Assembly: GCF_900163865.1 (NCBI RefSeq)
Contig: NZ_FUKU01000043.1
Span: 49,583-113,582, forward strand
Origin: Sphingobacterium sp. JB170
Lineage (GTDB): Bacteria > Bacteroidota > Bacteroidia > Sphingobacteriales > Sphingobacteriaceae
DNA: 64,000 nucleotides
Direction: 5' to 3'
Part shown: positions 37,615-46,997 of the stretch, piece after piece
Numbering within the stretch: the first letter of the stretch is position 1
How the letters are laid out: each line of letters starts with the position of its first letter
Made by a program: the position numbers and the translations under genes
The notes under the pieces: generated by a model
Told to the model about the DNA's origin: nothing
Database searches by the model: none
Seen by the model: the letters and a program-made list of their open reading frames with translations, nothing else

Positions 37615-38799
37615 ATGAACACTATTCAACAAACGCATGCTATCATTCGTGCGCAAGCACATCCTTTTACTGCGGTCGATTGCGACATTGATCATCTGGA
37701 TCGACACGTGCTGGATGAGGATATATTTGCTGATCGGGATTACCCTCCGTTTGATCGAGTGGCTATGGATGGGATTGCATTACGGTATACAGATTGGCAA
37801 TCAGGGACGCGCCGATTTCGAATAAAAAGCGAGGTGTTTGCCGGCGATCGTGCTACGGGTGAGATCGGTGCTGGCGAATGTTTTGTAATAATGACCGGCG
37901 CTGCTTGCCCTGTATCTGCCGACACGGTAATTCGAAAGGAAGATCTAGTATATCACGGGGAAATGGTAGAAGTGACCTCCGCAGCATTAAAGCCGTATCA
38001 AAATATTGCCAAAAAAGCAGAGGACTGTTCCAAAGGAGAGCGTATCCTCCCCCGCGGACGGCTGTGCGGCCCTTCCGTAGTAGCTCTACTTGCGGCTTTA
38101 GGTAAGCCATCGGTACGGGTTTCCAAAATGCCAAGTACAGCAATCGTTACAACCGGTTCGGAGATTGTAGGGGTAGAAAATAAGGTTCGCCGCTTTCAAA
38201 TACGTAATAGCAATGGTCATCTTCTGGTATCGATGTTAAAAAAGTGGAATATTACGCCGGAATATAAAATTCATGTTAAAGATTCTAAAAAAGCATTGTT
38301 CTCCGCTCTTGAAGAGGCACTAAAGTCAGAGTTAGTATTGATAAATGGAGGGATCTCTGCGGGCGATGCGGATTATGTTCTCGAGATGTTGCAAGCCCTT
38401 GATGTGGAGATACTAGTTTCGCGCGTTGCTATAAAGCCGGGTAAACCCTTCACGCTTGGCCGAAGTAAAAATGGAACCCTAGTTTTTGCCTTACCCGGCA
38501 ATCCATTATCCTGTATGGTTACGTTTATATTATTTGTCGAAAACTATTTACAAGCGTGCAGCGGTATCCTTCCCGAGCGTTGTAACCTCGCTTCGGTAAA
38601 TTTCCACAGGAAAAACAATAGCGGTTTTGACGAATTTTTCCCGGTACGCGACAACCCAAACGGGATCGGGTTAGAACTTATGCAATACAACGGGTCCGGC
38701 GATATTACCGCCGGACTTGAGGCGTCCGGTTTTGGCTGGCACCCAAGAGAATTAAGTGATCTACATCCTGGACAACAGATTTCATACATACCATATTAG
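37615..38799 (+). CDS. moeA: Molybdopterin molybdenumtransferase MoeA
   Basis: MoeA inserts molybdate into adenylylated molybdopterin. The 394-residue protein has DYPPFDRVAMDGIALRY near 42-58, TGAACPVSADTVIRKED near 95, TTGSEIVG near 180, INGGISAGDADYV near 242 and ALPGNPLSCMVTF near 294-306. I chose the ATG at 37615, one base after the moaCB stop; an in-frame ATG at 37579 lies inside moaCB. It is co-transcribed with the nitrate genes. Confidence 0.94.
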   Translation: MNTIQQTHAIIRAQAHPFTAVDCDIDHLDRHVLDEDIFADRDYPPFDRVAMDGIALRYTDWQSGTRRFRIKSEVFAGDRATGEIGAGECFVIMTGAACPVSADTVIRKEDLVYHGEMVEVTSAALKPYQNIAKKAEDCSKGERILPRGRLCGPSVVALLAALGKPSVRVSKMPSTAIVTTGSEIVGVENKVRRFQIRNSNGHLLVSMLKKWNITPEYKIHVKDSKKALFSALEEALKSELVLINGGISAGDADYVLEMLQALDVEILVSRVAIKPGKPFTLGRSKNGTLVFALPGNPLSCMVTFILFVENYLQACSGILPERCNLASVNFHRKNNSGFDEFFPVRDNPNGIGLELMQYNGSGDITAGLEASGFGWHPRELSDLHPGQQISYIPY

Positions 38800-38828
38800 T
38801 CAAATATTTATTCAACTAACTCGCTACT

Positions 38829-40154
38829 ATGCACAGTCAACAACCATTAGATAAGCTTCGGATATTTTCATTCAAGGGTATACAGATGCGTACATTCCAT
38901 TTGACATGGATCACCTTTTTTTTCTGCTTTTTTGGATGGTTTGGTACCGCGCCGTTAATGCCGCTCATTCGTGAGCAATTAAATCTATCCAAAAGCGAAA
39001 TCGGAAATATTATTATCGCCTCGGTTTCGGCGACAATATTCGCCCGACTTATCGTCGGTAAGTTGTGCGATATGTGGGGCCCACGTCTAACCTACACCGG
39101 ACTGTTGATTTTAGGATCGATTCCCGTTATGTTTATTGGTCTGAGTAACAGTTATGAATCTTTATTACTATTTAGGTTTTTTATCGGCATCGTCGGTGCC
39201 TCGTTCGTGATTACACAGTTCCATACATCGTTGATGTTCGCCCCTAACATTATAGGAACCGCCAATGCAATTACTGGAGGGTGGGGGAATCTCGGTGGCG
39301 GTGTGACAAACCTTGTTATGCCTTTGATTGCGATGGGTTTTGCTGCTTTAGGGTTAGTAAGTAAAGAAGACTCGTGGCGCGCAGCCATGATTGTCCCTGG
39401 TATTATGCTCTTGGTTATGGCTTTTTTTTATTACCGCTACACCAAAGATACGCCTGCGGGTAATTTTAAAGAGATAGCGGCACGTGAACACGGGGAACCA
39501 AAACAGAAAGGTACTTTCCTCAACGCCCTAAGAGATTATAGGGTATGGGCGCTGGCATTTGCATATGCAGCGTGTTTTGGAATCGAATTAACGGTTGATA
39601 ACGTTGCTGCAACATTCTTCGTCGATCGCTTCGGAACGAGTTTCTTGCTAGCAGGAGTGATGGCGAGCATATTTGGAGGGATGAATCTCTTTGCCCGTGC
39701 AATCGGGGGGATAGTGAGTGATAAAGTTGGACAATATTATGGTATAAAAGGAAAAGGTATCGTTCTCGGTATCTTATTAATCTTGGAAGGTATTGCGATC
39801 GTTTTTTTTGCATTAGCAAACACTTTATTACTAGCAATCATTGCGATGATTATTTTTGCTTTATTTCTAAAAATGGCGAACGGATGCACTTATGGTATCG
39901 TTCCTTTTATAAATCGGACAAATATTGGAAGTGTAAGTGGAATAGTAGGAGCCGGTGGAAATATTGGCGCGATGCTCGTCGGCTTTTTGTTTAAATCAGA
40001 AAGCCTTAGCTATGCCGACGCATTTTGGTATATCGGTATTGGTGTCGTTTTAATTGGATTTGTCGTTGTCTGCATAAAATTTCAAACGAATCCAAAGGCT
40101 GTGCGGACGAGAAATAGTATGAGAAAGGTTTATAGTAAACCCCTAGTAAGATGA
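38829..40154 (+). CDS. narK: Nitrate/nitrite MFS transporter (NarK/NasA type)
   Basis: A 441-residue major-facilitator protein with about 12 helices. The nitrate/nitrite porter signatures are readable: ITGGWGNLGGGVTNLVMPL near 148-167 and GIVGAGGNIGAMLVGFLF in the second half, both the Gly-rich NNP motifs. It imports nitrate for the reductase encoded next. A second ATG at residue 20 (MRTFHLTWITFFF) is a plausible alternative start, since the first 19 residues are hydrophilic. The stop overlaps the nasA start by four bases. Confidence 0.93.
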   Translation: MHSQQPLDKLRIFSFKGIQMRTFHLTWITFFFCFFGWFGTAPLMPLIREQLNLSKSEIGNIIIASVSATIFARLIVGKLCDMWGPRLTYTGLLILGSIPVMFIGLSNSYESLLLFRFFIGIVGASFVITQFHTSLMFAPNIIGTANAITGGWGNLGGGVTNLVMPLIAMGFAALGLVSKEDSWRAAMIVPGIMLLVMAFFYYRYTKDTPAGNFKEIAAREHGEPKQKGTFLNALRDYRVWALAFAYAACFGIELTVDNVAATFFVDRFGTSFLLAGVMASIFGGMNLFARAIGGIVSDKVGQYYGIKGKGIVLGILLILEGIAIVFFALANTLLLAIIAMIIFALFLKMANGCTYGIVPFINRTNIGSVSGIVGAGGNIGAMLVGFLFKSESLSYADAFWYIGIGVVLIGFVVVCIKFQTNPKAVRTRNSMRKVYSKPLVR

Positions 40155-43100
40155 GTAGAATGAACTCCAATAAATCAATAGGAAGTACCTGTTGCTACTG
40201 CGGTGTGGGCTGTGGCGTGCAAATTAGTCGTGAAGACGACCTCACCGTTCGTGTTATCGGCGACGTAAATCACCCGGTAAACAAAGGGAAATTATGTAGC
40301 AAAGGATTGAATCTGCAATATACTGTGAACGACCGAAGTGACCGGTTACTATATCCCGTCGTACGTTATAATAAACATTTACCGAGGCAGCGTGTGACGT
40401 GGGATGAGGCATTGGCACGCACTGCAGCCGTATTCAAGACCATTATCGAACAGTATGGGCCAGACTCAGTTGGTTTCTACGCATCAGGACAATGTTTAAC
40501 AGAAGAGTATTATGTCGTCAACAAGCTTATCAAGGGATTTATCGGAAGCAATAACATTGATACAAATTCCCGGTTATGCATGAGTAGTGCGGTCAGTGCT
40601 ATGAAAATGAGCTTGGGGGAAGATTCGGTCCCTATATGTTACGATGATATTGAGCATTCCGACTGTTTACTCGTTGAAGGCGCTAATCCTGCATGGTGTC
40701 ACCCAATATTGTGGCGTCGCGTGGAAGCACACAAAGAAAAGAACCCGGAGGTGAAAATCATCGTCGTCGACCCACGGTCTACAGATAGCTGCTCCATTGC
40801 GGATTTGCACTTGCAGATTAATCCAGGTACGGATATGATTTTAAATTACGCTATTGGACGCATCTTAATTGAAAAGGGAAATATTGACGTAGGTTTTATT
40901 GCCAATCATACGCAGGGGTTTGCGGATTATGAAAAGGTTGTTTCGGAAAGAACGCTTTCTCAATCAGCGGCGATATGTGGCCTAAGCGAACAAGATATTC
41001 TGCTTGCAGCGACCTACATTGGAGAATCTACGGGTTTTTTAAGCATGTGGACGATGGGGTTGAATCAGAGTGCCAATGGTGTTGATAAAAACTTAAGTCT
41101 TATCGATTTAAATCTAATTACGGGGAAAATTGGAAAACCGGGTTCGGGACCGTTTTCCTTAACGGGGCAGCCGAACGCGATGGGAGGAAGAGAGGTTGGT
41201 GGCTTGGCGAATTTACTGCCCGCACACCGTGATCTGGCCAACGCGCAACACCGCGGCGAAGTAGAGGAATTTTGGGGCTGTACAAAAATCGCTGAAAAAC
41301 CAGGGCTCACCGCTACAGAAATGTTTGAAGCGCTGCACCAAGGACGCTTAAAAGCTATTTGGATAATGTGTACTAACCCCCTTACCAGCCTTCCGAATGC
41401 GCGCTTTGTGGATGAGGCATTGCGCAAAGCAAAATTTGTTGTTGTCCAAGAGATCACAGATAAAGCCCAAACATTGGAATATGCAGATGTCATTTTACCA
41501 GCTGCCGCATGGGCGGAAAAAGAAGGGACGATGACTAACTCAGAACGTCGGATCAGTCATATACGTAAATTGATTGAGCCACCAGGGGAAGCGTTGCCTG
41601 ACGCTGAAATCATCTGCCGGTTCGCTCAAAAAATGGGATATCCGGGATTCGATTACAAAACTCCTCAGGACATATTTAAAGAGCATACGCGCTTGACAAA
41701 AAAGACAAATATAAATATTGAGGGTCTCGATTATTCGGAGATTGATAGACAAGGTACAGTTCAATGGCCTTACTCGAAACGATCGAAATCGAGTACGAAG
41801 CGCCTATTTACCGATGGCGTGTTCTATACTAGCAATATGCGGGCTGTTATTCATAGTTCGCGAGCAAATTTGCGCAGCGAGTTGGTGAGTGTAGATTATC
41901 CATTAATCCTGACTACTGGGCGTATTCGTGATCAGTGGCACACCATGTCCAAGACAGGGAAAGTAAATAAACTAAATCAACATATTAAAGAGTCTTTTCT
42001 CGAAATCAACGCACAGGATGCGACATCGTTGTCGATTCATGAAGGTCAGCTCGTCGACGTGAGCTCTTTGCGAGGCGACGTTCGCGTAAAAGCAAAACTT
42101 AGCCTTTCTATTAAGCCAGGGGTTGTTTTTCTTCCAATGCATTGGGGTAAGGTGCGTGACTCCGATTTGCTACGTGCTAACAATTTAACAAACGATTTGT
42201 TAGACCCGGTTTCAAAACAACCGGATTTTAAATATTGTGCCGTACGTGTTCAGCCCTATAAGAAGGCTAAAGAACGTATTGTAATCGTCGGCGCTGGGGC
42301 TGGCGCCTTTGGTTTCGTGAAGTCGTATCGTGCGTTGAATACGGTCGACGAGATTATTGTTTTTAGCAATGAAAATTTGCCATTTTATAATCGTGTAATG
42401 TTGCCTCATTATGTAAGCGGTGAAATGCAGTGGGAGCAGCTTATAAAGATGCAAGACGAGCAGGAGGCGGAGTTTAATATTCAACATATTCGTGGTGTAA
42501 GCGTGACCGCGATAGACCGGCAAGGAAAGCAGGTGTTAGACTCGCGCGGTATTCGAACACCATATGACGTGCTGATATTAGCAACAGGAAGTAGACCGGC
42601 TGTGCCTAAAAATGTTCCAAAATTACCGGGGATTTTTACGATGCGAAAACGCGAGGATGCCGATAGTCTGAAGAAATATTTGCCTAAAGGGGGACATTTA
42701 GTGATTATTGGAGGGGGCTTGCTCGGTCTGGAAATGGCTGCTTCACTTGGTGAAATTGGATTTAAAATAAGTATCGTTCAACGCGTCTCGCGATTTCTCA
42801 ACCGACAATTAGATCCTTTAGGGAGTCAGTTGTTACATCAAGAAATGGTTGATCAGGGGTGCAACGTGTATTACAACGATGAGGTGCAGCTGTATTATGG
42901 CAGAAGTAAACTTCGTAAAGTAGAGTTAAAAAGTGGGCAACAGATTCAATGTGACGCTGTGCTTTTAGCGGCTGGGACCACGCCGAATATCGAGCTGGCA
43001 AAAGATGCTGGTTTAGCATGTAAGCGTGGCGTATTGGTTGATCATTACCTACGCACAAATGACCCTAATATCTATGCGATCGGCGAAATTGCGGAATTTC

Positions 43101-43687
43101 AAGGAATGCTCTATGGAATTACGGCAGCAGCAGAAGAACAGGCTGAGGTTGTAGCTCGTTTTCATAACGGGGATGTGTCGCGCTCTTATGAAGGTAGTTT
43201 ATTTATGAATATTTTGAAGATTCAAAAATTCGACCTATGTAGTATTGGTGTCACCGAATGCCCCAATGAACACTATCAAGAGATTGTATTTATCGATAAA
43301 GCAAAACGGTATTATAAAAAATGTATCGTTTATCAAGATCGTTTAGTAGGCACGATTCTAATCGGCGATAAAAGTGAATTTATAGAATTTAAAAATCTAA
43401 TCCAGGGTAAGATTGAGTTGAGTGAGAAGCGGATACAACTTTTACGCGGTGGTATGCAAAAGGATCCCGTTGTTGGACGACTGGTTTGTTCGTGCGGTCA
43501 AGTAGGAATCGGTAATCTGGAAAAAGCTATTGAGAGTGGATGTAAAGATATGAACGATTTATGTGAATCCACCGGTGCTAGTCAAGGGTGTGGATCATGT
43601 CGTCCAGAGGTTCAATCATTACTCGATAAAATGCTTGCGTTAGAGAAAGTTAGTGGTAAAAAAAAGGAGGTTGCGCATGCTGGTTAA
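40151..43687 (+). CDS. nasA: Assimilatory nitrate reductase fused to a flavin/[2Fe-2S] reductase module
   Basis: A 1178-residue fusion. Residues 1-700 are a molybdopterin-bis-MGD nitrate reductase: a [4Fe-4S] site (C14-x2-C17-x3-C21 and the Cys in GKLCSKG), the probable Mo-ligand Cys in SRLCMSSAV near 144, and TNPLTSLPNARF. Residues 708-1100 are a NirB-like FAD/NAD(P)H reductase (IVIVGAGAGAFGF, IIGGGLLGLEMA). Residues 1112-1160 are a BFD [2Fe-2S] domain (CSCGQVGIGN, GCGSC). This one chain could take electrons from NAD(P)H and reduce nitrate to nitrite, as B. subtilis NasB and NasC do as separate subunits. Confidence 0.92.
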   Translation: MSRMNSNKSIGSTCCYCGVGCGVQISREDDLTVRVIGDVNHPVNKGKLCSKGLNLQYTVNDRSDRLLYPVVRYNKHLPRQRVTWDEALARTAAVFKTIIEQYGPDSVGFYASGQCLTEEYYVVNKLIKGFIGSNNIDTNSRLCMSSAVSAMKMSLGEDSVPICYDDIEHSDCLLVEGANPAWCHPILWRRVEAHKEKNPEVKIIVVDPRSTDSCSIADLHLQINPGTDMILNYAIGRILIEKGNIDVGFIANHTQGFADYEKVVSERTLSQSAAICGLSEQDILLAATYIGESTGFLSMWTMGLNQSANGVDKNLSLIDLNLITGKIGKPGSGPFSLTGQPNAMGGREVGGLANLLPAHRDLANAQHRGEVEEFWGCTKIAEKPGLTATEMFEALHQGRLKAIWIMCTNPLTSLPNARFVDEALRKAKFVVVQEITDKAQTLEYADVILPAAAWAEKEGTMTNSERRISHIRKLIEPPGEALPDAEIICRFAQKMGYPGFDYKTPQDIFKEHTRLTKKTNINIEGLDYSEIDRQGTVQWPYSKRSKSSTKRLFTDGVFYTSNMRAVIHSSRANLRSELVSVDYPLILTTGRIRDQWHTMSKTGKVNKLNQHIKESFLEINAQDATSLSIHEGQLVDVSSLRGDVRVKAKLSLSIKPGVVFLPMHWGKVRDSDLLRANNLTNDLLDPVSKQPDFKYCAVRVQPYKKAKERIVIVGAGAGAFGFVKSYRALNTVDEIIVFSNENLPFYNRVMLPHYVSGEMQWEQLIKMQDEQEAEFNIQHIRGVSVTAIDRQGKQVLDSRGIRTPYDVLILATGSRPAVPKNVPKLPGIFTMRKREDADSLKKYLPKGGHLVIIGGGLLGLEMAASLGEIGFKISIVQRVSRFLNRQLDPLGSQLLHQEMVDQGCNVYYNDEVQLYYGRSKLRKVELKSGQQIQCDAVLLAAGTTPNIELAKDAGLACKRGVLVDHYLRTNDPNIYAIGEIAEFQGMLYGITAAAEEQAEVVARFHNGDVSRSYEGSLFMNILKIQKFDLCSIGVTECPNEHYQEIVFIDKAKRYYKKCIVYQDRLVGTILIGDKSEFIEFKNLIQGKIELSEKRIQLLRGGMQKDPVVGRLVCSCGQVGIGNLEKAIESGCKDMNDLCESTGASQGCGSCRPEVQSLLDKMLALEKVSGKKKEVAHAG

Positions 43688-45134
43688 GGAAAATAAAGAA
43701 TTACGCTGGGTATCCATAAATTTTATCGGCGGAGTTGTTGCTGTCGGTGAACTGTTGACGTTAGTCGAGAGTTTGGATGATATCGGTATTCATGCGGTAC
43801 GGTTTGGGACACGTCAGCAGATGCTTTTCCAGGTAACCAAAGAAGAACTATCGGACCTAGAATATGTTTTTTTAAATCTTGAACTCCCTATTGAAGTAGG
43901 CATAGATTTTTCTCCAAATATAGTAAGCTCGTATGTCGGGGAAGGTATTTTTAACAAGGCTATCTGGCTTCGTGAGGGGGTATACAAGGATATTCTCGAA
44001 GGCTTTGATTTTACGCCAGATTTAAAAGTAAATATCGTTGACGGTACCCAGTCTTTCGTGCCTTTTTTTACCGGAAATTTAAATTTTGTATGCTCTGAAA
44101 TCAGTAATTATTGGTATCTGTATATTCGATTCCCTAAAACCAATAATTTTTACTGCTGGAATTCTTTAGTCTATTCGGGAGATATTGCGCCACTCAGTGC
44201 ATTTTTGGATAAAAAGAACTCGGGGTTCCCCCACCTTACTGGCGCTGAGCTTGAAACAGCTGCTGTTAGTACAGGTCAATTTTTGTTTCAGTCAGTAGAC
44301 GTCCCCTTTCAGGGTGCATCCTTTAAGCTGCCTTATTACGAAGGGTTTAACACCTATCACGATAAGTTATGGCTTGGTATTTACCGACGAAATGAGGATT
44401 TTTCTATGGCGTTACTAAAAGATATTTGCATGATATGCCAGGAAACTCGTATTGCGCAGCTGTACACAACGCCATGGAAATCGTTAATCATCAAAGATAT
44501 TTGTACCAAAGATCGTCCTTTGTGGGATAGTTTGCTGGATAAACACCGAATTAATCTACGCCACGCATTAAACGAGCTAAATTGGCAATTGGGGGACTTA
44601 TGTAATGAAAGTCTCAAATTGAAGCAAATGCTCGTGCAGTATTTAAATCAACTGGACGTTCGTACCTATAAATTGTGTTTTGGAATTAAAATTAAATCGC
44701 AAACTGGCGTCTGGGGCTCGGTCATTATTTCGCGCTCGGATCAAAATGAATCCGGTCACCTTTACAAGGTAGAGCACACGGTAGATTTTGATCCCAATTC
44801 AAAGAAACTGCTTTCATTCCGAGAGAAAATTCCTTTGGAACACTTGGGGTCGGTACTGCTGGATATATGCGAATATTTTTACTTAAATCAACAAAAAGAG
44901 CTTGCCGAGAAAAGTTTACCGCGGGAAACGCGTGAAAAGCAAGTTAGTGATAAAGTTATCCATCAATGTTCACGTTGTTTAACGGTATATGATGCAGCAT
45001 GGGGAGATCCCCAGCAAGGTGTCGAAAAAGGTGTACCGTTCGATAGACTATCTAACACTTACCGCTGCTCTTTGTGTGGCGCTCAAAAATCAGAATTTTC
45101 TCGTGTTTCCACGGACGAACTTTATGCTGGTTAA
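43677..45134 (+). CDS. Sulfite-reductase-like scaffold fused to a C-terminal rubredoxin
   Basis: A 485-residue protein. The start is set by AGGAGG at 43665-43670 before the ATG; it overlaps the nasA end by 11 bases. Residues 15-60 resemble a nitrite/sulfite-reductase half-domain (GIHAVRFGTRQQMLF). About 81-135 match the siroheme/[4Fe-4S] domain frame (NIVSS...FNKAIW...LKVNIVDGTQSF...LNFV), but the cluster Cys positions (NIVTCPG...C, SGCPNSCG in real enzymes) are all replaced. A second half-domain follows (TTPWKSLII near 263). Residues 430-480 are a rubredoxin with two CxxC pairs (CSRC, CSLC). Probably an electron-transfer or assembly partner of the reductase; the function is inferred. Confidence 0.8.
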   Translation: MLVKENKELRWVSINFIGGVVAVGELLTLVESLDDIGIHAVRFGTRQQMLFQVTKEELSDLEYVFLNLELPIEVGIDFSPNIVSSYVGEGIFNKAIWLREGVYKDILEGFDFTPDLKVNIVDGTQSFVPFFTGNLNFVCSEISNYWYLYIRFPKTNNFYCWNSLVYSGDIAPLSAFLDKKNSGFPHLTGAELETAAVSTGQFLFQSVDVPFQGASFKLPYYEGFNTYHDKLWLGIYRRNEDFSMALLKDICMICQETRIAQLYTTPWKSLIIKDICTKDRPLWDSLLDKHRINLRHALNELNWQLGDLCNESLKLKQMLVQYLNQLDVRTYKLCFGIKIKSQTGVWGSVIISRSDQNESGHLYKVEHTVDFDPNSKKLLSFREKIPLEHLGSVLLDICEYFYLNQQKELAEKSLPRETREKQVSDKVIHQCSRCLTVYDAAWGDPQQGVEKGVPFDRLSNTYRCSLCGAQKSEFSRVSTDELYAG

Positions 45135-45722
45135 ATGGAGAATCAACCAACAAACCTAATGGGATTGGTATTGTGTGGGGGGGGGAGCTCGCGCATGGGA
45201 AGCGATAAAGGCCTGTTGCGCACAGTTGGCGATTCCGCTTGGGTCGTTCGTCAATGTCGCCTGCTTGCCAGTTGCACGGTTTCCATGTATGTGTCCCTGC
45301 GTTCCGAACAAATCATATCCTACCGACGGGTTGTTGAAAATGTAACCTTTATCCCAGATTCGGTAAACGTCAAGGGACCATTAAACGGTTTATTGAGCGC
45401 CCACCATAACAACAAATCTGAGGATTTTCTGGCGCTCGCTTGTGACATGATTTCGATAAATAGCAATGCGCTTATTAATCTTATTTCTACGTACCAGACG
45501 TTTCCAGATGCAGACGTGTATTTATACACAAAGGATGATCAGATGGAACCGATGTGCGCGATTTATACAGCCAAAGGTTTGCGTAAGATAGATTTGATGT
45601 ATATGGAAAATAGATTGAGAACGTTCTCGATCAGAAGCATCGTAGAGGAGTTAGATTGTAAACGAATCCAGTTGCAGACCGAATTTAATTTTAAAAATTA
45701 TAATTCTCCAACAGATCTTTAG
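45135..45722 (+). CDS. mobA: Molybdenum cofactor guanylyltransferase MobA
   Basis: MobA attaches GMP to Mo-molybdopterin, giving the MGD form used by the nitrate reductase. The 195-residue protein opens with LVLCGGGSSRMGSDKGLLR (residues 12-30), the nucleotide loop, and has FLALACDMISIN near 96-107 with the metal-binding Asp. It starts directly after the rubredoxin-fusion stop codon and closes the operon. Confidence 0.92.
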   Translation: MENQPTNLMGLVLCGGGSSRMGSDKGLLRTVGDSAWVVRQCRLLASCTVSMYVSLRSEQIISYRRVVENVTFIPDSVNVKGPLNGLLSAHHNNKSEDFLALACDMISINSNALINLISTYQTFPDADVYLYTKDDQMEPMCAIYTAKGLRKIDLMYMENRLRTFSIRSIVEELDCKRIQLQTEFNFKNYNSPTDL

Positions 45723-45745
45723 CAGAATTAAAGATCTTAATTTTT
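45713..45745 (+). terminator. Intrinsic terminator of the nitrate operon
   Basis: AGATCTTTA (45713-45721) and TAAAGATCT (45729-45737) form a 9-bp stem with a 7-base loop followed by TAATTTTTG. The mobA stop codon lies inside the stem. Confidence 0.65.
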
Positions 45746-46008
45746 GAGAAATTAGGCCGTTCAATGCTCAAAAAACTTAGCAAAGCCAAACAAACGTTAC
45801 AAAGATCCAACAAGTAGCTAACCCAAACATTCTTTGAAATGGATAAAACATTTCGGATACTCTTGTTTTGAGATATTGTTGGACAAACATGAGGTCAATT
45901 AAAAAAAAAAGTTAATTTTACGTACGCGACTTCCGAAAAGCAATTGTAAAATCACCTTTTGACGTGAAGCGCTTTTGTGAAATAGAAAATGATAATAACT
46001 CAATTTAT

Positions 46009-46881
46009 ATGGCCTCAGGTTTCTTTGCGATTTTAGATGATATAGCAGCATTAATGGATGATGTGGCAGTTGCGAGTAAAATTGCAACGCAGAAAACTGC
46101 TGGCATATTAGGGGACGATTTAGCAGTGAATGCCGAGAAGGCAACTGGTTTTTTAGCCAGTCGTGAAATACCTGTCCTTTGGGCTATTACCAAAGGTTCA
46201 TTGCTCAATAAATTAATTATTGTACCCGTCGCCTTGTTGCTCAATGCATTTGTGCCTGTAGCCGTTAAATATATACTGATTCTAGGTGGCTTATACCTAG
46301 CATATGAAGGGGTAGAGAAAATTGTCGAGTTTCTTTTTCATCGGCAAAAGAAAGGAAAAGAAGTAATTCAAGAACACAACGCTTCCGATGCCGACTTGGA
46401 GAAGACAAAAATTAATGCGGCAATTACTACAGACTTTATTCTTTCTATAGAAATAGTAATCATAGCACTCGGTACTGTCCTAGATCGCGAGTTAACTCTA
46501 CAAATATTAACGGTTTCGGTTGTCGCTTTACTCGCAACTGTCGGTGTATATGGTATCGTTGCCATAATCGTGCGCATGGACGATGTAGGGCATAAACTGG
46601 TGTTGGTTTCGGGGGATAAGCATTTTTTAAATGTATTGGGACAATCATTGATTAAAGCCTTACCGTTAATCATTAAAGGGTTAAGCATCGTTGGTACGAT
46701 TGCGTTAATCTTAGTCGCTGGGGGGATTTTTTCCCACAATGTGGATTATTTTCACCATTTGTTTCCAAGCTGGCCCTCGATTCTTAAAGAAATTCTTCTA
46801 GGCATCGTCGCTGGTTGCATTGTTCTCGGAATAATTAGCCTCATAAAACCATTTTTACCGAATAAGAAAAAAGCATATTAA
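46009..46881 (+). CDS. DUF808 family membrane protein (YedI-like)
   Basis: A 290-residue integral membrane protein starting MASGFFAILDDIAALMDDVA, the conserved DUF808 opening; an upstream in-frame start at 45964 is less likely for that reason. Further family marks are KTAGILGDDLAVNAEKATGF near 30-49, REIPVLWAITKGS and several helices with GLYLAYEGVEKI. The function of YedI/DUF808 proteins is unknown. It is transcribed alone. Confidence 0.93.
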   Translation: MASGFFAILDDIAALMDDVAVASKIATQKTAGILGDDLAVNAEKATGFLASREIPVLWAITKGSLLNKLIIVPVALLLNAFVPVAVKYILILGGLYLAYEGVEKIVEFLFHRQKKGKEVIQEHNASDADLEKTKINAAITTDFILSIEIVIIALGTVLDRELTLQILTVSVVALLATVGVYGIVAIIVRMDDVGHKLVLVSGDKHFLNVLGQSLIKALPLIIKGLSIVGTIALILVAGGIFSHNVDYFHHLFPSWPSILKEILLGIVAGCIVLGIISLIKPFLPNKKKAY

Positions 46882-46997
46882 GAAGCTAAGCTTACCTGAT
46901 TGGGAGGACAAAGTAACTGATAAATAAACGGGCGGCTCGTAAGTGAGTGCGCTATATTTTTTTAACTATTCTGGTTATAAATTGATAGGTATTAAAG

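Noticed and set aside
41065..41493. A 142-codon minus-strand ORF inside nasA
   Set aside because: It is antisense to a conserved molybdoenzyme domain and has no ribosome-binding site or family features.
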